From Lachnospiraceae bacterium (GTDB taxonomy: Bacteria; Bacillota; Clostridia; Lachnospirales; Lachnospiraceae): a stretch of 53,599 nt of DNA. Each line of letters opens with the position of its first letter. Within the stretch, counting starts at the first letter, position 1. The notes beneath the pieces are model-generated. The model ran no database searches. It was not told where the DNA came from and saw only the letters and a program-made list of their open reading frames with translations. A program made the translations under genes and the position numbers. The stretch is taken from the NCBI GenBank assembly GCA_030537145.1, contig JAUNON010000002.1, positions 66,916-120,514 on the forward strand, read 5' to 3'. Below are positions 16,967 through 26,016 of the stretch, piece by piece.

Positions 16967-17482
16967 CTAATTCTGTCTTTCTCCCCGGTTTTCTTTTATT
17001 TCCTCTTTCTCCGGCTTCTCCTGGTTTTCTTCTATCTCCTCTTTCTCCGGCTCCTCCCGGTTTTCTTCCAGGCCTTCCTCTTCCTCCCGGTTTACGATCC
17101 CCTGGTACTCTTCCTTGTATTTCCGCTTTCCCATCATCGTAAACGCATAAATACAGGCGCCGATGAGTCCGCCATTGCCGTTCATCGAAACGGCAAAATA
17201 TCCCAAACCGGCCAGACCGGCCAGATCCATCAACGCATACAGCATATACGCCTTCACCTGCTGCTCCGTCTTTCCCTCAAAGCCCCTGGTCAGAATGATC
17301 GATCCCACATCCGACAGCAGCCAGAACAAAAACAGACAGCCAAAAATAACCACATAATACTCCGGCCCCAGACGTTTCAAAACGAGCGCTGCATAAAGCA
17401 AATATCCTGCAGCACAGGCCAGCAGTAAAAACGATCCGAACATGATCCATCTTTCTCTTTTTCGCTTTTCTTTTTCATCCAT
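16967..17482 (-). CDS. Hypothetical membrane protein with an acidic repeat tail
   Basis: A 171-residue protein I do not recognise. It has a charged start (MDEKEKRKRERW) and four likely membrane segments (FGSFLLLACAAGYLLYAALV, VVIFGCLFLFWLLSDVGSI, AYMLYALMDLAGLAGLGYF and NGGLIGACIYAFTMM). A cytoplasmic-type tail of about 45 residues is almost entirely E, K, N and R and contains a 12-residue repeat (EENREEPEKEEI / EENQEKPEKEEI). It lies leftward ahead of the deacetylase gene and may share its transcript. Function unknown. Confidence 0.7.
   Translation of the reverse strand: MDEKEKRKRERWIMFGSFLLLACAAGYLLYAALVLKRLGPEYYVVIFGCLFLFWLLSDVGSIILTRGFEGKTEQQVKAYMLYALMDLAGLAGLGYFAVSMNGNGGLIGACIYAFTMMGKRKYKEEYQGIVNREEEEGLEENREEPEKEEIEENQEKPEKEEIKENRGERQN
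16989..17060 (-). repeat. 36-bp tandem repeat inside the acidic tail coding region
   Basis: Two 36-base units (16989-17024 and 17025-17060) with a shorter, diverged third at 17061-17090. They encode a 12-residue E/K-rich repeat at the C-terminus of the membrane protein. The unit number could vary between strains. Confidence 0.75.
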
Positions 17483-17577
17483 GATGTATTTTTCCTCCCT
17501 TTTCCTTCGCCTGTCTCTTTTCTCTGCTCCGTTTTCTTTTTATGATATCGGCTTTATTATATCAATCTCCCGAAGCA

Positions 17578-17606
17578 TTGACAATATATATATTTCCCCT
17601 TACAAT
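17578..17606 (+). promoter_or_regulatory. Sigma-A promoter of the MATE transporter gene
   Basis: TTGACA at 17578-17583, a 17-base spacer, and TACAAT at 17601-17606, about 40 bases upstream of the start. Confidence 0.75.
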
Positions 17607-17653
17607 AGATGCGATTAGTACATTGAAGCAAAAAACGAATTGAGGTGTAAAAG

Positions 17654-19015
17654 TTGAACGTTACTTCCCAAACAAAAGAAAACAAAATGGGATATATGCC
17701 CATAGGCAGGCTGCTATTTTCCATGGCGCTGCCCATGATTTTATCCATGCTGGTCCAGGCGCTCTACAATGTGGTGGACAGCATTTTCGTTGCGCAGATT
17801 AACGAAAATGCTCTGACTGCCGTCTCTCTGGCTTTTCCCATCCAGAATTTGATGATTGCTTTTGCTTCCGGTACGGGCGTTGGCATAAATGCCCTTCTAT
17901 CCCGCAGTCTTGGCGAGAAAAATTTCGATCGGGCAGACAAAGCTGCAAATACCGGTATCCTGCTGAATCTGATCACCTGCCTGTTCTTTACCTGTTTCGG
18001 TCTTTTCGGCTCCCGTTCGTTCTTTGCCGCACAGACCTCAGATCCGCAGATCATTGCCTATGGTGAGCAGTATTTATCCATTGTCTGTACCTGCTCCTTC
18101 GGCATGTTTTTGCAGATCACCCTTGAGCGCCTGCTGCAGTCCACCGGACGCACGATCTACACCATGATCACGCAGGGAACCGGCGCTATTCTGAACATTA
18201 TTCTGGATCCCATTTTGATCTTCGGGTATTTTGGCTTCCCGAAAATGGGAGTGGCGGGCGCTGCCGCTGCTACGGTTATCGGACAGATCGCAGGAATGCT
18301 GTTGGGTATCCTTTTTAACCAGACCAGAAATCCGGAAATCCATATAAACAGCAAACGGCTGCGGCTGCATGTGGAAACCGCGGCTCTGATCTACAAGGTG
18401 GGAATTCCTTCTATTATTATGATGTCCATTGGTTCCGTTATGACCTTTGGCATGAATAAGATCCTGCTCATGTTCTCCTCCACAGCAGCCGCTGTGTTCG
18501 GAGTTTATTTTAAGCTGCAAAGCTTTTTCTTCATGCCGGTATTTGGCCTGAATAACGGCATGGTTCCTATCATTGCCTACAATCTTGGGGCACAAAAAAA
18601 GGAGCGTATCATAAAAACGATTCGGTTAAGCGTCATCGCTGCTATCGCAATGCTGACTGCCGGGCTGATCGTTTTTCATCTTGTTCCCGATCTGCTCCTG
18701 AAGCTTTTTAATGCCTCCGATGATATGCGCTCCATCGGGCGCCCCGCCCTGCGGATTATCAGCCTGAGCTTTCCGCTGGCCGGCTTTGGCATCGTGGCCG
18801 GCTCCGTTTTCCAAGCAATGGGAAATGGTGTCTATAGCCTGATCGTCTCTGCCGCCCGTCAGCTTGTTGTGATTCTTCCGGTATCCTGGGTGCTGGCCTC
18901 CTGCTTCGGATTGAATGCCGTGTGGTGGGCCTTCCCCATCGCAGAGCTGGTAGCTACCGCATTGTCCGGAATACTATTTCGAAAAATTTACCGTGAAAAA
19001 ATTGCGGTGCTGTAG
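17654..19015 (+). CDS. MATE family efflux transporter
   Basis: A 453-residue protein with 12 predicted membrane segments and the MATE family layout of two related halves. LFSMALPMILSMLVQALYNVVDSIFVA lies near the start, with a long central cytoplasmic loop and a second half rich in glycine and serine. MATE proteins export organic cations or drugs in exchange for sodium or protons; the substrate is not readable here. The start is TTG at 17654 with GAGGTG upstream. It is flanked by minus-strand genes on both sides and appears to be a single-gene unit. Confidence 0.92.
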   Translation: MNVTSQTKENKMGYMPIGRLLFSMALPMILSMLVQALYNVVDSIFVAQINENALTAVSLAFPIQNLMIAFASGTGVGINALLSRSLGEKNFDRADKAANTGILLNLITCLFFTCFGLFGSRSFFAAQTSDPQIIAYGEQYLSIVCTCSFGMFLQITLERLLQSTGRTIYTMITQGTGAILNIILDPILIFGYFGFPKMGVAGAAAATVIGQIAGMLLGILFNQTRNPEIHINSKRLRLHVETAALIYKVGIPSIIMMSIGSVMTFGMNKILLMFSSTAAAVFGVYFKLQSFFFMPVFGLNNGMVPIIAYNLGAQKKERIIKTIRLSVIAAIAMLTAGLIVFHLVPDLLLKLFNASDDMRSIGRPALRIISLSFPLAGFGIVAGSVFQAMGNGVYSLIVSAARQLVVILPVSWVLASCFGLNAVWWAFPIAELVATALSGILFRKIYREKIAVL

Positions 19016-19068
19016 GATCTTTTCCACAGCCCGCAATCTCTCTGATAAGCCAAAGCACTCTTTCTTGT

Positions 19069-19242
19069 CTATACAAACTGATTTCTGGCTTCTTCATATT
19101 CATAATCAATGCTTTTCAGCTTCTCCGTCAGAGCCTGCCGGTCAACCCCCAGGCTCCGGCAAAGATCCTCCAGAGACGAATAATGATCCCTCAACTGAGT
19201 ATTTACATAGCTTAAAAGCATCACCGGATCTTCTGGCAGCAT
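19069..19242 (-). CDS. DUF4250 domain protein
   Basis: A 57-residue protein, MLPEDPVMLLSYVNTQ at the start and YEYEEARNQFV at the end, which matches the small DUF4250 family typical of Clostridia. AGGAGG lies 5 bases before the ATG. The middle (LEDLCRSLGVDRQALTEKL) looks like a small helix-turn-helix-type unit, but DNA binding is not shown. It lies downstream of clpB on the same strand, 85 bases away, and converges on the MATE gene. Easy to miss because of its size. Confidence 0.88.
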   Translation of the reverse strand: MLPEDPVMLLSYVNTQLRDHYSSLEDLCRSLGVDRQALTEKLKSIDYEYEEARNQFV

Positions 19243-19327
19243 ATCTTCCTCCTGATCGTTCTATTCTAATCGTTCTTTGTCATCACTGTTCCCTGCCTTC
19301 AATGCCTCCGATGCAGGGAACGAACCG

Positions 19328-21934
19328 CTACTCCTCTACCACTTCGATCTCCGGCTTGACCATTGCCCTTAACCTGCCGTTTTCCATATCCAGCAGGATC
19401 GTATCGCCCTCAAGGACATCACCGGAAAGGATCAGGCGGGCCGCCAGCGTCTCCACATTCTTCTGCAGGAAACGCTTCAGGGGACGGGCGCCGTACACAG
19501 GATCATAGCCACCCTCAATAATGAAATCCTTTGCGTTCTCCGTCAGCTCCAGATGAATATCCTGGCCGGACAGGCGGCGGTTCAGATCCTTCACCATCAG
19601 ATCTACAATATTCCCGATATTTTCCTTTGTCAGCGGCTTAAACATAATAATCTCGTCCAGCCGGTTCAGAAATTCCGGACGGAAATGGGCTTTCAGGTCG
19701 TTCATAACCAGCTCCTCTGCCTCCGGCTTAATCTCGCCGCTCTCTTCAATTCCTTCCAGCAGATAGGCGGAACCGATATTTGAAGTCATAATCAGGATCG
19801 TATTTTTAAAATCCACGGTACGCCCCTGGGAATCCGTGATCCGGCCATCGTCCAGCACCTGCAGCAATACATTGAATACATCCGGGTGCGCTTTTTCGAT
19901 CTCATCAAACAGAACTACCGAATAGGGCTTGCGCCGCACCGCTTCCGTCAACTGGCCGCCCTCCTCATATCCCACATATCCGGGAGGCGCTCCGATCAAC
20001 CGGGATACCGAATGCTTTTCCATATATTCACTCATGTCGATACGAACCATATTCTGCTCATCATCAAACAGGTTGGCCGCCAGCGCCTTCGCCAGCTCCG
20101 TCTTGCCCACGCCCGTAGGGCCAAGGAAAAGGAAGGAGCCGATGGGCTTTGTAGGATCCTTGATTCCTGCTTTGGAGCGGAGAATGGCATCTGTCACCTT
20201 TTCCACACCGTCATCCTGGCCGATTACCCGTTTGTGGAGCTGCTCTGCCAGACTCAAAATCTTGCTGCGCTCCCCTTGGGTCAGCTTCGCCACCGGTATG
20301 CCCGTCCACCGGGACACGATCCGGGAAATCTCATCCTCGGTCACACTTTCATGAACCAGCGAAAGATCCTGGTTCTTCACCTTCTCCTCCTCAATGGCAA
20401 GCATCTGGCGCAGCTTGGGCAGCTCTCCGTACTGCAGCTCCGCCGCACGGTTCAGATCGTAGCTCTGCTTCGCCTTTTCGATTTCCTTATTCAGCGTTTC
20501 GATCTGCTCCCGCAGTCCGGAAAGCTTCTCCACCGAATGCTTTTCATTGTCCCACTGGGCCTTTTTATTATTAAACTCATCCCGCAGCTCCGCCAGCTCC
20601 TTCTGCAGAACCGTCAGACGCTCCTGACTGGCCTTATCCGTCTCCTTTTTCAGAGCCGCCTCCTCAATCTCCATCTGCATAACCCGGCGGCGCAGCTCAT
20701 CCAGCTCCGTAGGCATAGAATCCAGCTCTGTCTTAATCAGGGCGCAGGCCTCATCCACCAGGTCAATGGCTTTATCCGGCAGGAAACGATCGGAAATATA
20801 GCGGTGAGACAGCGTAGCCGCCGCCACCAGAGCACTGTCCGTAATCTTTACGCCATGATATACCTCATACCGCTCCTTCAACCCCCGCAGGATGGAAATC
20901 GTATCCTCCACCGATGGCTCATCCACCAGCACCGGCTGGAAACGGCGCTCCAAAGCCGCATCCTTCTCGATATACTTCCGGTACTCGTCCAGCGTAGTGG
21001 CGCCGATGCAGTGCAGCTCGCCTCTGGCCAGCATGGGCTTTAACATATTGCCCGCATCCATAGCGCCCTCGGTCTTACCTGCGCCCACGATCAGGTGCAG
21101 CTCATCGATAAACAGGATAATTTCCCCTTCGCTCTTGCGGACCTCCTCCAGCACTGCCTTCAGACGCTCTTCAAATTCTCCTCTGTACTTGGCTCCGGCC
21201 ACCAGAGCGCCCATATCCAAAGCAAAAATTTTCTTATTCTTCAGCGCCTCCGGCACATCTCCCCGTACAATACGCTGGGCCAGGCCCTCCACCGCTGCTG
21301 TCTTACCTACGCCGGGTTCTCCGATCAGCACCGGATTGTTCTTCGTTTTCCGGGAAAGGATCCGGATTACATTCCTGATCTCAGAATCGCGGCCGATCAC
21401 CGGGTCCATTTTCTGATTTTTTGCTTTCTCCACCAGATCCTGGCCGTATTTGTTCAGCGTATCGTAGGTGGCCTCCGGATTATCCGTAGTCACACGCTGA
21501 TTCCCCCGGACGGTGGACAGCGCCTGCAGAAACCGCTCCTTCGTAATGCCGTATTCCTTCAGGAAGGAGCGCATAGACGGGCTGGCATTGTCCAGCAGCG
21601 CCAGAAACAGATGCTCCACAGAGACATATTCATCTCCCATCGCTTTGGCCTCATCCTCCGCATTCACCAGCGCCTTATTCAGATACTGGCCGATATACGG
21701 CTGGCCGCCGGACACCTTGGGCCGCCCATTCAGAAGCTGTTCCAGCCGGTTCTCGAAATGCTCCGTCTGAATCTCCATTTTCTCCACCAGCTTCCGGATC
21801 AGGCTGTCCTCCTGCCTGAACAGGCTGTACAGCAAATGCTCCTGCTCCACCTCCTGATGCCCGAAATCATATGCGATCTTCTCCAGGTCATTCACCGCCT
21901 GGACGGATTTTTGTGTAAATTTGTTAATATTCAC
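19328..21934 (-). CDS. clpB: ATP-dependent disaggregase ClpB
   Basis: An 868-residue Hsp100 protein. It has the N-domain ([17 protein letters not shown] onward), nucleotide-binding domain 1 with GEPGVGKT, the long coiled-coil middle domain (about 400-530), nucleotide-binding domain 2 with GPTGVGKT, and the conserved [13 protein letters not shown] loop. ClpB resolves protein aggregates together with DnaK. I chose the GTG at 21934 because AGGGGGC lies 8 bases upstream. An in-frame TTG at 21952 would start before that ribosome site and was rejected. Expression is under a sigma-A promoter and CIRCE operator at 22021-22063, implying HrcA control. DUF4250 follows. Confidence 0.96.
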   Translation of the reverse strand: MNINKFTQKSVQAVNDLEKIAYDFGHQEVEQEHLLYSLFRQEDSLIRKLVEKMEIQTEHFENRLEQLLNGRPKVSGGQPYIGQYLNKALVNAEDEAKAMGDEYVSVEHLFLALLDNASPSMRSFLKEYGITKERFLQALSTVRGNQRVTTDNPEATYDTLNKYGQDLVEKAKNQKMDPVIGRDSEIRNVIRILSRKTKNNPVLIGEPGVGKTAAVEGLAQRIVRGDVPEALKNKKIFALDMGALVAGAKYRGEFEERLKAVLEEVRKSEGEIILFIDELHLIVGAGKTEGAMDAGNMLKPMLARGELHCIGATTLDEYRKYIEKDAALERRFQPVLVDEPSVEDTISILRGLKERYEVYHGVKITDSALVAAATLSHRYISDRFLPDKAIDLVDEACALIKTELDSMPTELDELRRRVMQMEIEEAALKKETDKASQERLTVLQKELAELRDEFNNKKAQWDNEKHSVEKLSGLREQIETLNKEIEKAKQSYDLNRAAELQYGELPKLRQMLAIEEEKVKNQDLSLVHESVTEDEISRIVSRWTGIPVAKLTQGERSKILSLAEQLHKRVIGQDDGVEKVTDAILRSKAGIKDPTKPIGSFLFLGPTGVGKTELAKALAANLFDDEQNMVRIDMSEYMEKHSVSRLIGAPPGYVGYEEGGQLTEAVRRKPYSVVLFDEIEKAHPDVFNVLLQVLDDGRITDSQGRTVDFKNTILIMTSNIGSAYLLEGIEESGEIKPEAEELVMNDLKAHFRPEFLNRLDEIIMFKPLTKENIGNIVDLMVKDLNRRLSGQDIHLELTENAKDFIIEGGYDPVYGARPLKRFLQKNVETLAARLILSGDVLEGDTILLDMENGRLRAMVKPEIEVVEE

Positions 21935-22020
21935 AAACAAGCCCCCTCTCAAGTGCGTGTTTCTTCCTTTAGTATAACAAAGAAAAGTAAAACCGCAACT
22001 GTTTTCTTTGTTCTATCGGA

Positions 22021-22049
22021 ACTATAACACATATTGTTAGCACTGTCAA
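22021..22049 (-). promoter_or_regulatory. Sigma-A promoter of clpB
   Basis: On the minus strand: TTGACA at 22049-22044, a 17-base spacer, and TATAGT at 22026-22021. The -35 box lies inside the CIRCE element, so bound HrcA would directly block RNA polymerase. Confidence 0.85.
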
Positions 22050-22063
22050 GGGAAGAGTGCTAA
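22037..22063. promoter_or_regulatory. CIRCE operator (HrcA binding site) of clpB
   Basis: TTAGCACTG, 9 bases, GAGTGCTAA. The CIRCE consensus is TTAGCACTC-N9-GAGTGCTAA, so there is a single mismatch. HrcA is the known repressor at such sites, released on heat or folding stress. Confidence 0.93.
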
Positions 22064-22188
22064 TTCTTTGTAAATAATATTTCCCAATGCTCATGTGCGG
22101 GAAAGAGGCTGGCTAAAGCCTATAATTTCATAAAATCAGCATTTCTAAGGCACACAAGACAAATGCCAATCGAAAAGCATATTTCTTA

Positions 22189-23040
22189 TCATTCCAGGGA
22201 ATTGGCCACCTCCAGCAGGGCATCCCCGGTCAGGCTCTGATTCCCAAGGATATCGATGATGGTTCCGTCCCAGCTACACATGAAGTTATGATCATCGTAT
22301 GCTGCCGTGGTATCATGAAATTCCATTTCCTTCGCACCTCCCCAGGCATCGCTGTAGCGGGTTTCTTCGCTGTCCCTTCTCTCATGGATATAAAAAGTCT
22401 GGCTGCCGTTACTGTAGGCCAGCATTGCATAATCGCCGGATACATTTCCCGCTGCGTCCTGATAAGTGTATGCCGTATCCAGTTTATATCCTTCCGGAAG
22501 GCTGGTAGGAATCTTCAAGTCAAAGGAAAGCTTTTCCTCCAGCTCTTCCTCCGATGAAAAAACAACGGTACGTTCCGATACTGCCGGTTCTGCCACCTCA
22601 TTCAGGGAATACGTAACTTCTCCATTCCCTGTATCTGCGGTGATCATCACTTCCCGCCCATCCGCATTGTATAATTTCTGACCGTCAGTCAACTCCGAAA
22701 CCATATTCCCGTCTGCGTCAAATACCTGGCCCGCCAATTCCTCCGGCACCTTCACAAGCCTGCTGACTTCCGTTTGATCTTCCTCATAAATGACAATCGA
22801 ACTGTTTCCGATGGAAATGATCCTGTTTACCAAATCCTTTGCAAATGCGGTCTGGGAAACCAGGGCCAGCGATGCCGCACACGCCGCTGCATACATGATA
22901 CGCTGTTTTCTTCTCTGTCTTTTGTCGGTCTGTCTGAATTTTTTCATCATTTTTTCACGCTCCTGTTCTGTTAATGGCATTTCCTCATAATTTGAGAAAT
23001 CGATCCATGCTTCATTTAACAACTCATACTGGTTCTTCAC
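22189..23040 (-). CDS. Probable anti-sigma factor with DUF4367-like outer domain
   Basis: A 283-residue single-pass membrane protein. Its cytoplasmic part (about 1-45) is followed by one membrane segment (MYAAACAASLALVSQTAF). The outer C-terminal part (KIPTSLPEGYKLDTAYTY, FYIHERRD) resembles the DUF4367 domain found in clostridial ECF partners. The start is GTG at 23040 with AGGAGGGG upstream. It overlaps the end of the ECF sigma gene by 17 bases, so translation is probably coupled. It likely inhibits that sigma factor; the stimulus is unknown. Confidence 0.8.
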   Translation of the reverse strand: MKNQYELLNEAWIDFSNYEEMPLTEQEREKMMKKFRQTDKRQRRKQRIMYAAACAASLALVSQTAFAKDLVNRIISIGNSSIVIYEEDQTEVSRLVKVPEELAGQVFDADGNMVSELTDGQKLYNADGREVMITADTGNGEVTYSLNEVAEPAVSERTVVFSSEEELEEKLSFDLKIPTSLPEGYKLDTAYTYQDAAGNVSGDYAMLAYSNGSQTFYIHERRDSEETRYSDAWGGAKEMEFHDTTAAYDDHNFMCSWDGTIIDILGNQSLTGDALLEVANSLE

Positions 23041-23566
23041 GATGACCCCTCCTTAAGAAATTTCTCAGTTTTTTCTTTCCTCTGGAAAGCCGGTTATATA
23101 GAACGGTTCGTTCTATTCCCATACTGGCAGAGATCTCATCCATACTTTCCTCCTCGATGTAGCGTCTCCGGAACAGCTCCCGGTCTCTTTCCGGCAATGC
23201 TTTCAGCAACTGCTCGGTCTCCGCCTGGATTTCCTGTTGAAGAATACACTGCTCCGTCTGGTCCGCCGCTGGAATTGTATCGTCCAGTTCCACAAAATTC
23301 TCTCTATAATATTTTCGCTTGTAATCTATGCATTTATATTTGCTGATTGCACCAATCCAGTTTTTAAGAGAATTTTTGTCCGGATCATACTGACCGATAT
23401 GATTCCATATGGAAAACAGAATATCGTTGATACATTCCTCCCGGTAGTATTCCGGCAAATGATGGGAAACGATACTTTTTATCAATCCTCCATACTGATC
23501 AATCAAACACTCCAGCATCTTTTCGTCTCTGTTGTGAATACCAGTCGCTAACTGCTTATCATCCAT
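23024..23566 (-). CDS. ECF-type sigma-70 family RNA polymerase sigma factor
   Basis: A 180-residue protein. Region 2 spans about residues 23-75 (YGGLIKSIVSHHLPEYYREECINDI onward, KNWIGAISKYKCIDYKRKYYRE). A region 4 helix-turn-helix is near the end (MDEISASMGIERTVLYNRLSRGKKKL). Only a weak ribosome site (GGCAGG) precedes the ATG. Its coupled neighbour is a membrane protein of anti-sigma type. It is distinct from the ECF factor at 11131: the sequence and the partner domain differ, so the two should answer different signals. Confidence 0.9.
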   Translation of the reverse strand: MDDKQLATGIHNRDEKMLECLIDQYGGLIKSIVSHHLPEYYREECINDILFSIWNHIGQYDPDKNSLKNWIGAISKYKCIDYKRKYYRENFVELDDTIPAADQTEQCILQQEIQAETEQLLKALPERDRELFRRRYIEEESMDEISASMGIERTVLYNRLSRGKKKLRNFLRRGHREEPV

Positions 23567-23713
23567 TTCTGTACCTGCCGTTTTTTTATTTCAAGAAGCG
23601 CTTCTATTTAATCATACGAAAATCTTTCTTCTTTTCTATCACTTTTACAAATTTGAAATATTTTTTTGAATTCCGCAAAGAACTATAAATTGACTATGTA
23701 TTCCATATAATGA

Positions 23714-23788
23714 GGAGCTGTCCGCAAAATCTAATTTGCAAAGTTCTGTATACAGATCCTTTTGCTTTTCGATTTTGCGAACAGCTCC
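23714..23788. repeat. Palindromic repeat family, internally deleted copy (copy B)
   Basis: Arms GGAGCTGTCCGCAAAATC (23714-23731) and GATTTTGCGAACAGCTCC (23771-23788) pair with one mismatch. The inner parts keep both end types of the full element at 36301: ATTTGCAAAGTTCTGTA on the left and TACAGATCCTTTTGC on the right, but the central 90 or so bases are missing. It lies in the 268-base gap between the alpha-galactosidase and the ECF gene and could end transcription from the right. The rest of that gap holds AT-rich sequence without a clear gene. Confidence 0.85.
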
Positions 23789-23834
23789 TTTATTGTGAAA
23801 GGTAGCTCCTTACACTAGCCGGACACTTTCCTTC

Positions 23835-25979
23835 CTATTCAAAATCCAGCCGGAACAGCCTGCCTGTCTGTGTCCGGTCGGTTTTTATGCGCAGAACGCC
23901 TTTTCGGGCATCATAGCTATACGTAATCTTTTCTTCCGCCGGATAGATACAGCGCACCGTTACGTTTTTTCCGCGGGTGAGCTGTTCCTTCAGCGGAAGC
24001 TCGATCTGCTCCGGCCCGTCTTTCCTTTTCCATACCGCCAGATAAGCCTTTTTCTTCTCCTGGGATACCAGACCCATACTGACCCAAGCATCCTCGTAAT
24101 CTGCCAGGCCAAGGGGCCAGAAGGGCTTCATATGGGGAATGTCCCCACGGATGGATTTGTACACCCGGATTCCTTCTTTTACCAGGTTTTTCCGTTCCTC
24201 ATCCAGCTCTGCCAGATGACCGCTCTGGTGAATCCGAAGCAGCATGGCATTTACCATATTAAAAATGGTTTCTTCTTTTAAATCCTCCTCCGCTATGGCT
24301 TCTTCATGATTCATGGGATAGGTCCACACCGCCGCCTGCTCCGGGGTCACTCCCGCAGGCGCATTGGCTGCGATTACTGCGTATTTGATAAAATCATCCT
24401 GGTCGCTGGTGGACTGGATGCTGCAGCGGGAAAGCATGGCGTAGTCCATTCGCAGGCCGCCGCTGGAGCAGTTCTCAATAATCAGCTCCGGATACTTTTC
24501 CCACAGGCTGTCCAGCCACTGCAGATAGCAGCGCTCATGCTCCAGCATACCGTCGCCGCAGCTTGACGCATACAATTCCGTACCGATTCCAGGCTCAATA
24601 TTATAATCCGTCTTTATGTAGCCCACTCCGTATTCCTGCACCAGCCGGTCCACCACTCCGGTCATGTATTCCCGCACATGCGGGTTCCGATAATCCAACT
24701 GAAAACGGCTCCGGTCGTATACCCGCTTGCCATGGCGCACAAAAAACCAGTCGTCCGGCACCTGCGCCGCCTTCTTGCAGTAAATCCCCATGACCTCCGG
24801 CTCCAGCCAGACGCCGGGAACCATACCGAAGCTGCGGATATAGTCCGTCGTTTTCTTCATTCCTTCCGGAAAACGCAGAGCGCTTTCCTTCCACTCTCCC
24901 ACATTGTCCCACCAGTCTCCGTCCGCATACCAGCCGGCATCAATACAGAAATATTCACAGCCAGCCTCCGCTGCCGCCTCGATCAGGGGAATCTCCTTTT
25001 CCGCCTCCGGTTTGCCCCAGAGACAATTCATATAATCATTGAAGATTACCGGAAGCTTCTCATTGTCCTCATTTTTCCTTCTGATCTTCCTGCGGTATTC
25101 CGTCAGTGTCCCCATGGCGCCGTCCAGCCCCTGATCCGTCACTCCTACCGCAGCCTTCACCGTTTCGAAGGCTTCACCCGGCCGCAGAACCTTGCTCCAA
25201 TGGGAATAGATTTCATTCGGTCCGCCGATTGCCAGATACAGATGTCCATTCTGATCCCCGATCTCCCAATGCCAGGAACCATTATGCTCAATCTGCCAGA
25301 ACAGCCCGGTCCCGGCCTGTGTATTCTCCAGGAAAGCCATGGGCAGATATTCCTTGGCGGACCAGTTGCCCGTATTGGATACCCGGATCATACCGGAGGA
25401 ACGCTGGATCGCTGCCGGCTGTACCTGCTCCATTCCAAGCTGGGCAAACGTATAGCTTTTCCAGTTCAATTCTCTCTGCCAGCTATTATGGGGAATCCAG
25501 ATGCGCAGCTTTTCATCCCTGGGCAGGCTTCCTTCTTTTTCAATTCCTTCATAATGGAAATTGGAAATGTACTCCAGCGTCTGGGCTTCCTTTCCCAGAT
25601 TCTCCACCCGATGCCAGATACGTACAATGGAAAGCCCGTCATAAAACTGCAGGTAAGACCTTACATGAACCTGCGTCTCCTCATCCATGGTATGGATTTC
25701 CAGAAGCCTTCCCAGACGGTTTCTTCCATCCTGATGCTCTACATACTTCATCCGATAGCCCGGCGCCGTCACTATGTATTTGTTCCCGTGCCTCTCATAA
25801 GGTCGGTCAAATCCGGAAAGATTCATTCCGATAAAGGGAAAGCCCTCCGGCACCGCTTCCTCCACGATATCCTCCCGATTCAGCGGCTTTGCTCCAAAAT
25901 GCAGCAGCTTCAGGCTGTCATCCTCCCGAATCTCCCACTGCATAAATACCTGATTTTCCTCCAGCTTAATCTCTCTCAT
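23835..25979 (-). CDS. Alpha-galactosidase, glycoside hydrolase family 36
   Basis: A 714-residue cytoplasmic enzyme (no signal peptide) that should release terminal alpha-galactose from oligosaccharides such as raffinose or melibiose. It has an N-terminal beta-sandwich (about 1-300), then the catalytic barrel with CIDAGWY (345-351) and WLEPEVM. The nucleophile Asp458 lies in GYIKTDYN, and the acid/base Asp lies in TSDQDD (524-529), with ENCSSGG just before. A small C-terminal domain follows. Length is normal for GH36. It is the last gene of a leftward cluster with two oxidoreductases, a UMF1 transporter and a phospholipase-like gene. Confidence 0.95.
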   Translation of the reverse strand: MREIKLEENQVFMQWEIREDDSLKLLHFGAKPLNREDIVEEAVPEGFPFIGMNLSGFDRPYERHGNKYIVTAPGYRMKYVEHQDGRNRLGRLLEIHTMDEETQVHVRSYLQFYDGLSIVRIWHRVENLGKEAQTLEYISNFHYEGIEKEGSLPRDEKLRIWIPHNSWQRELNWKSYTFAQLGMEQVQPAAIQRSSGMIRVSNTGNWSAKEYLPMAFLENTQAGTGLFWQIEHNGSWHWEIGDQNGHLYLAIGGPNEIYSHWSKVLRPGEAFETVKAAVGVTDQGLDGAMGTLTEYRRKIRRKNEDNEKLPVIFNDYMNCLWGKPEAEKEIPLIEAAAEAGCEYFCIDAGWYADGDWWDNVGEWKESALRFPEGMKKTTDYIRSFGMVPGVWLEPEVMGIYCKKAAQVPDDWFFVRHGKRVYDRSRFQLDYRNPHVREYMTGVVDRLVQEYGVGYIKTDYNIEPGIGTELYASSCGDGMLEHERCYLQWLDSLWEKYPELIIENCSSGGLRMDYAMLSRCSIQSTSDQDDFIKYAVIAANAPAGVTPEQAAVWTYPMNHEEAIAEEDLKEETIFNMVNAMLLRIHQSGHLAELDEERKNLVKEGIRVYKSIRGDIPHMKPFWPLGLADYEDAWVSMGLVSQEKKKAYLAVWKRKDGPEQIELPLKEQLTRGKNVTVRCIYPAEEKITYSYDARKGVLRIKTDRTQTGRLFRLDFE

Positions 25980-26016
25980 TTCCTATTTCGTCCTCCAAAT
26001 TCTGCCTTCCTGCTTT

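Noticed and set aside
22106..22121. AGGCT/AGCCT hairpin downstream of the anti-sigma gene as a terminator.
   Set aside because: The stem is only 5 bp and the following T run is broken; support is too weak to list.
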